Below, piece by piece: positions 44,704 to 55,071 of a stretch of DNA of 64,000 bases; the stretch's first letter is position 1, and every line of letters begins with the position of its first letter. The stretch lies in the NCBI RefSeq assembly GCF_014641715.1, contig NZ_BMIG01000018.1, forward strand, positions 1-64,000, read 5' to 3'. Both the position numbers and the translations under genes were made by a program. This DNA comes from Polaromonas eurypsychrophila (GTDB taxonomy: Bacteria > Pseudomonadota > Gammaproteobacteria > Burkholderiales > Burkholderiaceae_C). Below the pieces are notes generated by a model. It did not search any database. It was not told the DNA's origin and saw only the letters and a program-made list of their open reading frames with translations.

Positions 44704-45069
44704 TCAGCGCGCCCTGAGTGTGAGCAGCCGTTCCCTGGCGGCAGCCAGGTGCTCGCGCAGGGTGTACCAGCGCTCGGAAAACTCGGTCGGCAAGTCCAGT
44801 TGGGTGACCTGTTTTTCGATGTTGTCGAGCTGGGCCAGCAGGCGGCGCAGTGACATCGGGTCCTCGGTGACGGTTTTGTCGATGTCGGTTTCGAGAAACT
44901 TCAGTTCACCGTAAAAATTTTGCATTGCCGCGCTGATGCGCCAGTCGAACAGCCGCGGTATCCAGGCCAGCAGGAAACCGCTGAGCAGCAGCACCGGAAG
45001 CACCGCATACAGCAGCAGTTCGGTCCATTGCGCCAGCCGGTAAGGCAGCAGCGATTCCAGCCAAGCCAT
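44704..45069 (-). CDS. Small membrane-anchored protein resembling the C-terminus of TAXI receptors
   Basis: The 121-residue protein has a membrane segment (about residues 17-37, ELLLYAVLPVLLLSGFLLAW). It is followed by IPRLFDWRISAAMQNFYGELKFLE and an all-helical, Leu/Arg-rich tail. This resembles the extra C-terminal membrane domain found in many TAXI solute receptors, without the ligand-binding part. An in-frame TGA lies six codons before the ATG, so it may be a truncated TAXI gene. It could also be a genuine small protein. Confidence 0.5.
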   Translation of the reverse strand: MAWLESLLPYRLAQWTELLLYAVLPVLLLSGFLLAWIPRLFDWRISAAMQNFYGELKFLETDIDKTVTEDPMSLRRLLAQLDNIEKQVTQLDLPTEFSERWYTLREHLAAARERLLTLRAR

Positions 45070-45148
45070 GTCTTGAGAAAGACATCAGGAAGATACAAAC
45101 CCTCAACCACGCACGGGGTATACCCCCGGCTCCTGCGTGCCCGGCGCC

Positions 45149-46834
45149 TTACATGCCGCTGTAGTTGGGCCCGCCGCCGCCTTCAGGGGTGACCCAGACG
45201 ATGTTCTGCGTCGGGTCCTTGATGTCGCAGGTCTTGCAGTGCACGCAGTTCTGCGCGTTGATCTGCAGACGGTCCGAGTTGTCGGGGTTCTTCACGAACT
45301 CGTAAACCCCGGCCGGGCAATAACGCGCTTCCGGTCCGGCGTAGGTGGCCAGGTTGACGTTGACCGGCACGCTGGCATCTTTCAGCGTCAAGTGCGCCGG
45401 CTGCTGCTCTTCGTGGTTGGTGTTGGAGACAAACACCGAGCTCAGGCGGTCAAAGGTGATCTTGTTGTCAGGCTTGGGATAAACAATTTGCGGGCACTCG
45501 GACGCCGGTTTGAGTTTGGCGTGGTCAGGCACCTTGTTGTGAATGGTCCAGGGCGGTGACTTGAAACCAAGCTTGGGCAGCAGCCACAGCTCGATACCGT
45601 TCATGATGGACGACAGGTACAAGCCTTTTTTCATCCACTGCTTGGTGTTGCGCGAGACCTGCAATTCTTCAAACAGCCAGCTCTTCTCGAAGGCTTCAGG
45701 GTAGGCGCTCAGTTCGTCATGCTGGCGCCCGCCAGTGACTGCGGCGTAGGCGGCCTCGGCTGCGAGCATGCCGGTTTTCATGGCGGCGTGGCTACCCTTG
45801 ATGCGCGCGAAGTTGAGAAAACCTGCCTCGCAGCCCACCAACGCGCCGCCGGGAAATACGGTTTTCGGCAGGCTCATCAGGCCGCCGCAGGTAATGGCGC
45901 GCGCGCCATAGCTGATGCGTTTTCCGCCTTCCAGGTACTGGCGAATCGCAGGGTGTGTTTTCCAGCGTTGCATTTCCTCAAAGGGACTCAACCACGGGTT
46001 GCTGTACTCCAGGCCGGTGATGAAGCCTAGTGTGACTTTGTTGCCTTCGAGGTGGTACAGGAAACCGCCGCCGTAGGTCTGGTTGTCCATGGGCCAGCCC
46101 AGCGAATGCACGACATGGCCAGGTTTGGCCTTGGCCGGGTCGATTTCCCACAACTCCTTGATGCCCAAGGCATAAGTCTGCGGGTCTTTGCCGGCGTCAA
46201 GTTTGAATTTTTCAATCAATTGGCGGCCGAGGTGGCCGCGAGAGCCTTCGGCAAAGATGGTGTATTTGCCATGCAGCTCCATGCCGAGCTGAAAGTGATC
46301 GGACGGCTCGCCATCCCTGCCCACACCGAGATTGCCGGTGGCCACGCCTTTCACAGAGCCGTCGTCGTTGTAAAGCACTTCGGCAGCAGAGAAGCCAGGA
46401 AAAATTTCCACGCCCAGGGCTTCTGCCTGCTGACCCAGCCAACGCACCACGTTTCCCAGGCTGATGACGTAGTTGCCTTCGTTGTGAAGGCTTTTGGGAA
46501 TCAGCAACTGCGGCGTGCTGATCTTGCCGGTTTGGCTCAGGAACAGCATTTCGTCGCCGGTGACGGGCTGGTGCAGGGGCGCTTCGAGTTCTTTCCAGTT
46601 GGGAAAGAGTTCTGTGAGCGCGCGCGGATCCATCAGTGCGCCGCTCAGAATGTGCGCGCCGGGCTCCGAGCCTTTTTCGAGCACCACCACCGAGATGTCC
46701 GTGCCTTTTTCTGCGGCAAGTTGTTTGAGGCGAATCGCGGTGGCGAGACCACCTGGCCCACCCCCGACCACGACCACGTCGTATTCCATGGCTTCACGGG
46801 GGCCGAACTGGGCCAGGATTTCTTGGTTGTTCAT
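45149..46834 (-). CDS. Electron transfer flavoprotein-ubiquinone oxidoreductase
   Basis: The 561-residue membrane-associated flavoprotein passes electrons from ETF to the quinone pool. Its FAD loop is VVVVGGGPGGLATAIRL near residue 20. The C-terminal 4Fe-4S site shows cysteines in RYCPAGVYEF and NCVHCKTCDIKDPTQNI. Length and both domains match the family. The gene supports fatty-acid, amino-acid and aromatic acid oxidation. It diverges from the SDR gene at 46958; ETF genes are not in the window. Confidence 0.96.
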   Translation of the reverse strand: MNNQEILAQFGPREAMEYDVVVVGGGPGGLATAIRLKQLAAEKGTDISVVVLEKGSEPGAHILSGALMDPRALTELFPNWKELEAPLHQPVTGDEMLFLSQTGKISTPQLLIPKSLHNEGNYVISLGNVVRWLGQQAEALGVEIFPGFSAAEVLYNDDGSVKGVATGNLGVGRDGEPSDHFQLGMELHGKYTIFAEGSRGHLGRQLIEKFKLDAGKDPQTYALGIKELWEIDPAKAKPGHVVHSLGWPMDNQTYGGGFLYHLEGNKVTLGFITGLEYSNPWLSPFEEMQRWKTHPAIRQYLEGGKRISYGARAITCGGLMSLPKTVFPGGALVGCEAGFLNFARIKGSHAAMKTGMLAAEAAYAAVTGGRQHDELSAYPEAFEKSWLFEELQVSRNTKQWMKKGLYLSSIMNGIELWLLPKLGFKSPPWTIHNKVPDHAKLKPASECPQIVYPKPDNKITFDRLSSVFVSNTNHEEQQPAHLTLKDASVPVNVNLATYAGPEARYCPAGVYEFVKNPDNSDRLQINAQNCVHCKTCDIKDPTQNIVWVTPEGGGGPNYSGM

Positions 46835-46957
46835 GTGGGGCTCGCTGATAATGAATTGCGGAACGTGTCGGCTGTCGGCGCCGTTGCAGCGCCTGATTTT
46901 ATTCTGCTAATGTCAGCAGCGGGAAAGACGCTGATCTCTAATCAACAGGAGTTTGCC

Positions 46958-47740
46958 ATGGCCTACAGCCTGGATTTGTCGGGACGGGTTGCACTGGTGA
47001 CAGGCGCTTCCGGTGGGCTGGGCGCCCAGTTTGCCAAAACCCTGAGCCGCGCCGGCGCGGCAGTGGTGCTGGCGAGCCGGCGCATGGACAAACTCAAGGA
47101 CCTGCGCGCGCAGATTGAGGCCGACGGGGGCGATGCGCATGTGGTGATGCTTGACGTGACGGACACCGCAAGCATCAAGTCGGCGGTCGCGCATGCCGAG
47201 ACCGAGGTCGGACCCATCGACATTCTGGTCAACAATTCCGGTGTCGGCGCCACCGGCCGCCTGGAAGATATGTCAGAGGCTGAATACGATTTCGTTCTCA
47301 ATACAAACACCAAAGGCGCTTTTTTTGTCGCGCAGGAAGTGGGCAAACGTATGCTGGCCCGCGCACGCGGCACAGCGCCGGGCACGTTTTCCGGCGGGCG
47401 CATCATCAACATCGCCTCGATGGCCGGCCTGCGCGTGTTGCCGCAGATCGGCGTGTACTGCATGAGCAAGGCGGCGGTCGTGCAGATGACCAAGGCCATG
47501 GCGCTGGAATGGGGCAAATTCGGTATCAACGTCAATGCGATCTGCCCCGGCTACATCGACACTGAAATAAACCACCACCATTGGCAGACCGAGCAGGGCA
47601 AAAAACTCGTGCAGATGTTGCCGCGCAAACGCGTAGGAACACCCGAGGACCTGGACGCGTTGCTGGTGATGCTGGCCAGCGGCCAGAGTCACTTCATCAA
47701 CGGCGCCGTGATCGCTGCCGATGATGGCTTCGGCATTTGA
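46958..47740 (+). CDS. Short-chain dehydrogenase/reductase
   Basis: The 260-residue classical SDR has the cofactor loop TGASGGLG (residues 16-23), NNSG, the catalytic serine in INIASMAG and Tyr-x3-Lys in YCMSKAA. ACAGGAG precedes the ATG at 46958; the much longer upstream frame is antisense to the ETF-QO gene. With a thioesterase 19 bases downstream it probably belongs to acyl-CoA or hydroxyacyl metabolism, but the substrate is unknown. Confidence 0.88.
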   Translation: MAYSLDLSGRVALVTGASGGLGAQFAKTLSRAGAAVVLASRRMDKLKDLRAQIEADGGDAHVVMLDVTDTASIKSAVAHAETEVGPIDILVNNSGVGATGRLEDMSEAEYDFVLNTNTKGAFFVAQEVGKRMLARARGTAPGTFSGGRIINIASMAGLRVLPQIGVYCMSKAAVVQMTKAMALEWGKFGINVNAICPGYIDTEINHHHWQTEQGKKLVQMLPRKRVGTPEDLDALLVMLASGQSHFINGAVIAADDGFGI

Positions 47741-47759
47741 GCCAGAAGAAGATTGACCG

Positions 47760-48179
47760 ATGAAAATTGAGATTCCCGAGAGCAAGAAGCAAGTCTTCGA
47801 GATGCGCATGCCGATCCGCTGGGGCGACATGGACGCGATGGGCCACGTCAACAACACCAGCTACTTCCGCTACCTGGAGACGGTGCGCATCGACTGGATG
47901 TATTCCATCGGCTGCGTGCCGGACCCAAAAGGCGAGGGCCCGGTCATCGTCAACGCGTTTTGCAACTTCTACAAACAGCTTGAATACCCTGGCGATATCC
48001 TGATTCGCATGTATGCCAGCGACCCCGGCCGCACCACCTTTGAAACCTGGGGCACGATGGAGCGCATTGACCAGCCCGGCGTGATTTATGCGGCCGGCGG
48101 CGCCACCACCATCTGGGTGGACTTTCCGAGCCAGAAAGCAGTCACGCTGCCCGACTGGATGCGCAGCATCGTCGGTTAA
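47760..48179 (+). CDS. Hot-dog thioesterase, 4-hydroxybenzoyl-CoA thioesterase-like
   Basis: The 139-residue single hot-dog protein has RWGDMDAMGHVNNTSYFRYLE, in which the Asp is the expected catalytic residue of the YbgC/4HBT group. It would hydrolyse an acyl-CoA. The ATG at 47760 lies 19 bases after the SDR stop, so the two are likely co-transcribed. An AGT-type full dispersed repeat follows its stop codon. Confidence 0.87.
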   Translation: MKIEIPESKKQVFEMRMPIRWGDMDAMGHVNNTSYFRYLETVRIDWMYSIGCVPDPKGEGPVIVNAFCNFYKQLEYPGDILIRMYASDPGRTTFETWGTMERIDQPGVIYAAGGATTIWVDFPSQKAVTLPDWMRSIVG

Positions 48180-48190
48180 AGGTCAAAATG

Positions 48191-48238
48191 GCCTCCAGCC
48201 CATGAGGGTCGGGCGCAAACAGCTATCAAAAATATAGC
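48191..48238. repeat. CTCCAGCCCAT / AGCTAT-type dispersed repeat, copy 3
   Basis: It reads GCCTCCAGCCCATGAGGGTC, then GGGCGCAAACAGCTATCAAA and AATATAGC. The GCTAT/ATAGC ends form a small stem. It lies in the 62-base gap between two convergent genes, where it could serve as a two-way 3' end. Confidence 0.75.
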
Positions 48239-48241
48239 GTG

Positions 48242-48853
48242 TTAACCGGCTTGCTTTTGCTTGGGGATACGCCCCATCAGGTAAAACTCGGGGTTGGGCA
48301 TCATGCTGGAGAAGCTGGCGATGCGGTTGGATAGACCGAAAAATGCGGTGATGGCCGCGATGTCCCAGATGTCTTCGTCATTGAAGCCGTGCGCCTGCAG
48401 CGCGGCAAAGTCGGCTTCTCCGACTTCATGCGAGCGCTCGCAAACCTTCATCGCGAAGTCCAGCATGGCGCGCTGGCGCGGCGTGATGTCGGCCTTGCGG
48501 TAGTTCACCGCCACCTGGTCGGCGACCAGCGGTTTCTTCTCATAAATTCGCAGTAGCGCACCATGTGCCACCACGCAGTAAAGGCACTGGTTGGCAGCGC
48601 TGGTGGTGGTGACGATCATCTCGCGGTCGCCTTTGGTGAGGCCGGATTCTTCCCGCAGCATCAGCGCATCGTGGTAGGCAAAAAAGGCCCGCCATTCGGC
48701 CGGACGACGGGCCAGTGCCAGAAACACATTGGGCACAAATCCCGCCTTCTCCTGGACTTCCAGCACCTTGGCTTTTATGTCGTCGGGCAGGTTCGCCAGC
48801 TCAGGGGCCGGGTAACGAGAGGAGGTGATGCGAGTTGACTGTGGCGCTGACAT
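48242..48853 (-). CDS. AhpD-like peroxidase-related protein
   Basis: The 203-residue protein is in the carboxymuconolactone decarboxylase/AhpD superfamily. It has a CxxC in NQCLYCVVAHG and the helical peroxidase-related fold, so it probably reduces peroxides through thiol exchange. The ATG at 48853 has GCAGGAG upstream. It lies downstream of katG on the same strand, separated by a long hairpin, so both may belong to peroxide defence, though it seems separately transcribed. Confidence 0.85.
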   Translation of the reverse strand: MSAPQSTRITSSRYPAPELANLPDDIKAKVLEVQEKAGFVPNVFLALARRPAEWRAFFAYHDALMLREESGLTKGDREMIVTTTSAANQCLYCVVAHGALLRIYEKKPLVADQVAVNYRKADITPRQRAMLDFAMKVCERSHEVGEADFAALQAHGFNDEDIWDIAAITAFFGLSNRIASFSSMMPNPEFYLMGRIPKQKQAG

Positions 48854-48935
48854 GGCGGGCTCCTGCAGTTGGTAGACCTTGAGATTAACCGCGAACTGCA
48901 AACAACCGTGGGCCAAAAGCAGGCCGGAAATAGAA

Positions 48936-48980
48936 CAGCCGCCAGTCAGCCCGGAATAACCCGGTACCAACTGGCGGCTG
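48936..48980 (-). terminator. Long hairpin downstream of katG
   Basis: A perfect 11-bp stem (CAGCCGCCAGT at 48936-48946 and ACTGGCGGCTG at 48970-48980) encloses an inner CCCGG/CCGGG-like stem. Read on the minus strand it is followed by TTCTATTTCC, a weak T-rich stretch. It sits 28 bases past the katG stop, fitting a terminator. Confidence 0.6.
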
Positions 48981-49008
48981 CGCGGTACAAGGCCTCAGGG
49001 CCCTGCTT

Positions 49009-51863
<2,855 letters not shown>

Positions 51864-51903
51864 GCGCCTGTTTTTGCTGTTTCGACCGTATTCCACCGTT
51901 TTA

Positions 51904-51953
51904 GGACCCCAGCCCATACTCAGCGGTCATAGTTAGCTATCAAAAATATAGCT
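51904..51953. repeat. CTCCAGCCCAT / AGCTAT-type dispersed repeat, copy 4
   Basis: It reads GACCCCAGCCCATACTCAGC, then GGTCATAGTTAGCTATCAAA and AATATAGCT. The AGCTAT...ATAGCT ends are complementary. It lies between the convergent pcaC and PAS-LuxR genes. Confidence 0.7.
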
Positions 51954-51980
51954 ATCTGGCCGCCCCAAAGGTCACCAGGC

Positions 51981-52535
51981 TCAGCCGTCCATCAGCTTGT
52001 GCACCAGGTCGGCAGTGGTTGAGGCCTTGTACTTTCGCATCAGGCGGGCGCGATAAATTTCGACGGTACGGTGGCTGATGACGAGGGCCCGGCCTATTTC
52101 CTTGGAGGTCAGGCCGTCCAGCAGGTGAGCTGCCACCTCGCGCTCCCGCGCTGTCAGTTCGGCCTTGACGGGTCGGCGTGAGCTCAGGTCTTCGAAAGTC
52201 CAGATGCCGGACTCATGCGGCGCCGCGCGATTCAGCGCGCGTCCGGTCACATGGCACCAAAAGGTTTCTCCCTTGAGGCGGCCGTCCAACCTTTTCATGA
52301 TGCGGTCGTCGGCGTAGTGTCCCTTGGCATTGAGGATGGGCAGCATGCGTGCGCCTATGCGTTCGTACTCGTCGGCGCTGGGGTAGAGTATCTGGAATGA
52401 CTGGCCGATCAATTGCTCGCGCGTGGCGCCGAACATCTCGCACACATGCTGGTTGCAATCCACAATGGTCCGGTTGCGCGACAGCACCAGGCCGACCGGG
52501 GCCATGTTGAATGCCAGGCGGTAGTCAATATCCAT
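51981..52535 (-). CDS. PAS-LuxR transcriptional regulator
   Basis: The 184-residue protein has an N-terminal PAS domain (residues about 5-110, FNMAPVGLVLSRNRTIVDCN) and a C-terminal LuxR/FixJ-type helix-turn-helix (LTAREREVAAHLLDGLTSKE and IGRALVISHRTVEIYRARLM). There is no receiver domain. It diverges from the CoA-transferase genes across a palindrome at 52576, so it probably regulates them. The PAS ligand is unknown. Confidence 0.88.
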   Translation of the reverse strand: MDIDYRLAFNMAPVGLVLSRNRTIVDCNQHVCEMFGATREQLIGQSFQILYPSADEYERIGARMLPILNAKGHYADDRIMKRLDGRLKGETFWCHVTGRALNRAAPHESGIWTFEDLSSRRPVKAELTAREREVAAHLLDGLTSKEIGRALVISHRTVEIYRARLMRKYKASTTADLVHKLMDG

Positions 52536-52575
52536 GAGGTTTGTCAGAGGCAGCGAGGGTTAAACTTTAGGGGTA

Positions 52576-52597
52576 ACTACGTATCTTGATAGGTAGT
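52576..52597. promoter_or_regulatory. Candidate PAS-LuxR operator
   Basis: A 22-bp imperfect palindrome ACTACGTAT-CTTG-ATAGGTAGT (one mismatched pair) lies between the divergent regulator and the CoA-transferase operon, 48 bases before the latter's start. LuxR-type sites are often about 20 bp dyads of this form. Confidence 0.5.
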
Positions 52598-52644
52598 ATC
52601 GTAAAGCTTTTGAAGTATGTGTTGAAGTTCTCCAGGAGATTTTT

Positions 52645-53346
52645 GTGAATAAACTTTTTCCCTCCGCTGCCGAGGCCCTCAAGGGCGTCGTCAAGGACGG
52701 CCAGCTGATGGCTGTTGGCGGTTTTGGTTTGTGCGGCATTCCCGAAGCCCTGATTCAGGCCCTGCGGGACAGCGGCACGAAAGACCTGACCGTTATTTCC
52801 AACAACGCCGGTGTGGATGGCTTTGGCCTGGGCAAACTGCTTGAGACGCGCCAGATCAAAAAAATGATTGCCAGCTACGTCGGCGAGAACAAGGAGTTCG
52901 AGCGCCAGTACCTGGCCGGCGAACTGGCGCTGGATTTCACGCCCCAGGGAACGCTGGCTGAAAAGCTGCGCGCTGGTGGCGCCGGCATTCCGGCCTTTTT
53001 CACCAAGACCGGTGTCGGCACCCAGGTGGCCGAGGGCAAGGAGCTGCGTGAATTTGACGGCGAGACTTATGTGATGGAGCACTCGCTGGTGCCCGATGTG
53101 TCGCTGGTCAAGGCGGCCGTGGCCGACAAGTCCGGCAACCTGCGTTTTAACCTGACTGCACGCAACTTCAATCCCGCCGCCGCGATGGCCGGCAAGGTCT
53201 GCATTGTTGAGGTGGAAAAGATTGTGGAAGTGGGCGAGCTGGCTCCGGACGACATCCACCTGCCAGGCATCTATGTGCACCGCATCGTGCTCAATGCCAG
53301 CCCTGAAAAACGCATCGAAAAACGCACCATCACCGAGAAAGCCTGA
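52645..53346 (+). CDS. scoA: 3-Oxoacid CoA-transferase, subunit A
   Basis: The 233-residue subunit has the glycine-rich [16 protein letters not shown] block near residue 25 and the family [19 protein letters not shown] block. With subunit B it would move CoA from succinyl-CoA to a 3-oxoacid such as acetoacetate, or to 3-oxoadipate (the PcaI/PcaJ role). The start is a GTG at 52645 with AGGAGAT 5-11 bases upstream. The stop is one base before subunit B. Confidence 0.9.
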   Translation: MNKLFPSAAEALKGVVKDGQLMAVGGFGLCGIPEALIQALRDSGTKDLTVISNNAGVDGFGLGKLLETRQIKKMIASYVGENKEFERQYLAGELALDFTPQGTLAEKLRAGGAGIPAFFTKTGVGTQVAEGKELREFDGETYVMEHSLVPDVSLVKAAVADKSGNLRFNLTARNFNPAAAMAGKVCIVEVEKIVEVGELAPDDIHLPGIYVHRIVLNASPEKRIEKRTITEKA

Positions 53347-53347
53347 T

Positions 53348-53986
53348 ATGCCCTGGACCCAAGACCAAATGGCGGCGCGTGCCGCCCAGGAACTCGAAGA
53401 CGGTTTTTATGTGAACCTCGGCATCGGCATCCCGACGTTGGTGGCCAACTTCGTGCCAAGCGATAAGGAAGTCTGGTTGCAGTCTGAAAACGGCATGCTG
53501 GGCATAGGAGCTTTTCCGACCGAAGAGCAGGTTGATGCCGACCTGATCAACGCCGGCAAACAAACCGTCACCACCATCAAGGGATCGTCGATTTTCGGCA
53601 GTCATGACAGCTTCGCGATGATTCGCGGCGGCAAGATCAACCTGAGCATTTTGGGGGCGATGCAGGTCAGCGAGAAGGGCGACCTGGCCAACTGGATGAT
53701 TCCCGGAAAGATGGTCAAGGGCATGGGTGGCGCGATGGACTTGGTGGCCGGCGTCAAGCGCTGCATCGTGCTGATGGAGCACGTGGCGAAGAAGAAAGAC
53801 GGAACGGAAGACTTCAAGATCCTGCCCGAATGCACGCTGCCCCTGACCGGCAAAGCGGTGATCGACCGCATCATCACCGACCTTGCCGTGATGGACGTCA
53901 CGCCACAGGGCCTGAAGGTGGTCGAGCTGGCGCCCGGCGTGACGATGGAGGCCTTGCAGGCCAAAACCGGGTGCAAGCTGCACTGA
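53348..53986 (+). CDS. scoB: 3-Oxoacid CoA-transferase, subunit B
   Basis: The 212-residue catalytic subunit has the active-site glutamate in SENGMLGIG (about residue 47) and [11 protein letters not shown] before it. The ATG at 53348 follows subunit A by one base, so the pair is co-translated. Whether it serves ketone-body use or the beta-ketoadipate route cannot be told from sequence alone; the pcaC gene 1 kb away favours the latter only weakly. Confidence 0.9.
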   Translation: MPWTQDQMAARAAQELEDGFYVNLGIGIPTLVANFVPSDKEVWLQSENGMLGIGAFPTEEQVDADLINAGKQTVTTIKGSSIFGSHDSFAMIRGGKINLSILGAMQVSEKGDLANWMIPGKMVKGMGGAMDLVAGVKRCIVLMEHVAKKKDGTEDFKILPECTLPLTGKAVIDRIITDLAVMDVTPQGLKVVELAPGVTMEALQAKTGCKLH

Positions 53987-54037
53987 TGGCCACAGGCGGG
54001 TCACTGTCGGTGGCGCGCCGGCGGCGGGTCTGAGCGC

Positions 54038-55009
54038 ATGCTGACAGCCGCCGTGACCGGCGAGCTGTTTGCTGCGGTTGCGCTGCTGCTGTTCTCTGTC
54101 AACATCATCCTGACCAAGATCGCCGCCGCGCGGCTCAACCTCAACCTGGGGTTTTTGGTCTCGGTATCGGTCAACGTGCTGTTTGCCGGGCTGCTGTTTT
54201 TCATTCAGCTTGCCTGGCGCGAAGACCGCGTGTTGTGGCATCCGGAAGGTTTTTATCTGTTCGTGCTCGCCGGCGCATGCTCAACCTATTTGGGGCGCTG
54301 GTTTTTCCTGGAATCGGTGGTGCGGTTTGGGCCGACCCGCGCCAGCATTTTCCAGATCACCAGCCCGCTGTTTGCCGCGCTGCTGGCCTGGGCCTTTCTG
54401 CGCGAGACTTTGCAGCCGCTGGAGCTTGCCGGCATGGGCTTGGCGATAGGCGGTTTACTTCTGGTAATTCCTGTGCCGGGCGCCTCATCGAAGTTGCCAC
54501 TGTCTGAGGAAGTCGCCGCGCAGGGCGCGGAGGCGGCCAGTCTGTCAGCAGCAAAAAACGGCTCTCGTCGGTGGCTGCAGTCCGCATGGTTGCTGGGCGT
54601 GGGAAGCTCCTTCGCTTATGCACTGGGCAATATTTTTCGCGGCGCGGCGATACGCAACTGGGACGAGGCGCTGTTGGGCGCACTGATTGGGGCCAGTGGC
54701 GGGCTGGTGCTGCATGCCCTGTTCAGCCAGGACAAGAAACAACTGCCTGGCAAGTTCAAAAATGCCGACCGGCGCGGCATGGTGCTTTTTGCGATCAGCG
54801 GGGTACTGACGATTTCCGCGCAGACGTGCCTGATCCTGTCACTCAAATACATCCCGGTTTCCGTTGCGGCGTTAATTACGCTGTGCACGCCGGTGCTGGT
54901 GTTTCCCATGAGTTATTTGCTGTTGAAAAACAGCGAAAAGATCACGCCACCGACTTTGCTGGGCGGCGCCCTGACGCTAACGGGCGTGGCGTTGATCCTG
55001 GTTACATGA
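54038..55009 (+). CDS. EamA/DMT-family transporter
   Basis: The 323-residue membrane protein has about ten hydrophobic segments in two EamA repeats, with a charged, Glu/Ala/Ser-rich loop between them (residues about 150-180) longer than usual. PTRASIFQITSPLFAALLAW in the first repeat and PVSVAALITLCTPVLVFPMS in the second are typical. Substrate unknown. It follows the CoA-transferase genes by 51 bases and may share their transcript. Confidence 0.85.
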   Translation: MLTAAVTGELFAAVALLLFSVNIILTKIAAARLNLNLGFLVSVSVNVLFAGLLFFIQLAWREDRVLWHPEGFYLFVLAGACSTYLGRWFFLESVVRFGPTRASIFQITSPLFAALLAWAFLRETLQPLELAGMGLAIGGLLLVIPVPGASSKLPLSEEVAAQGAEAASLSAAKNGSRRWLQSAWLLGVGSSFAYALGNIFRGAAIRNWDEALLGALIGASGGLVLHALFSQDKKQLPGKFKNADRRGMVLFAISGVLTISAQTCLILSLKYIPVSVAALITLCTPVLVFPMSYLLLKNSEKITPPTLLGGALTLTGVALILVT

Positions 55010-55071
55010 GGGGCCAGAGCGGCGCTAAAAGGCTTCGCGCCGGGGCATGGGGGTGCTAGACTGAAATCACA

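Noticed and set aside
46052..46957. Upstream extension of the SDR gene
   Set aside because: It lies antisense to the ETF-QO gene; the SDR has a good ribosome binding site and family start at 46958.
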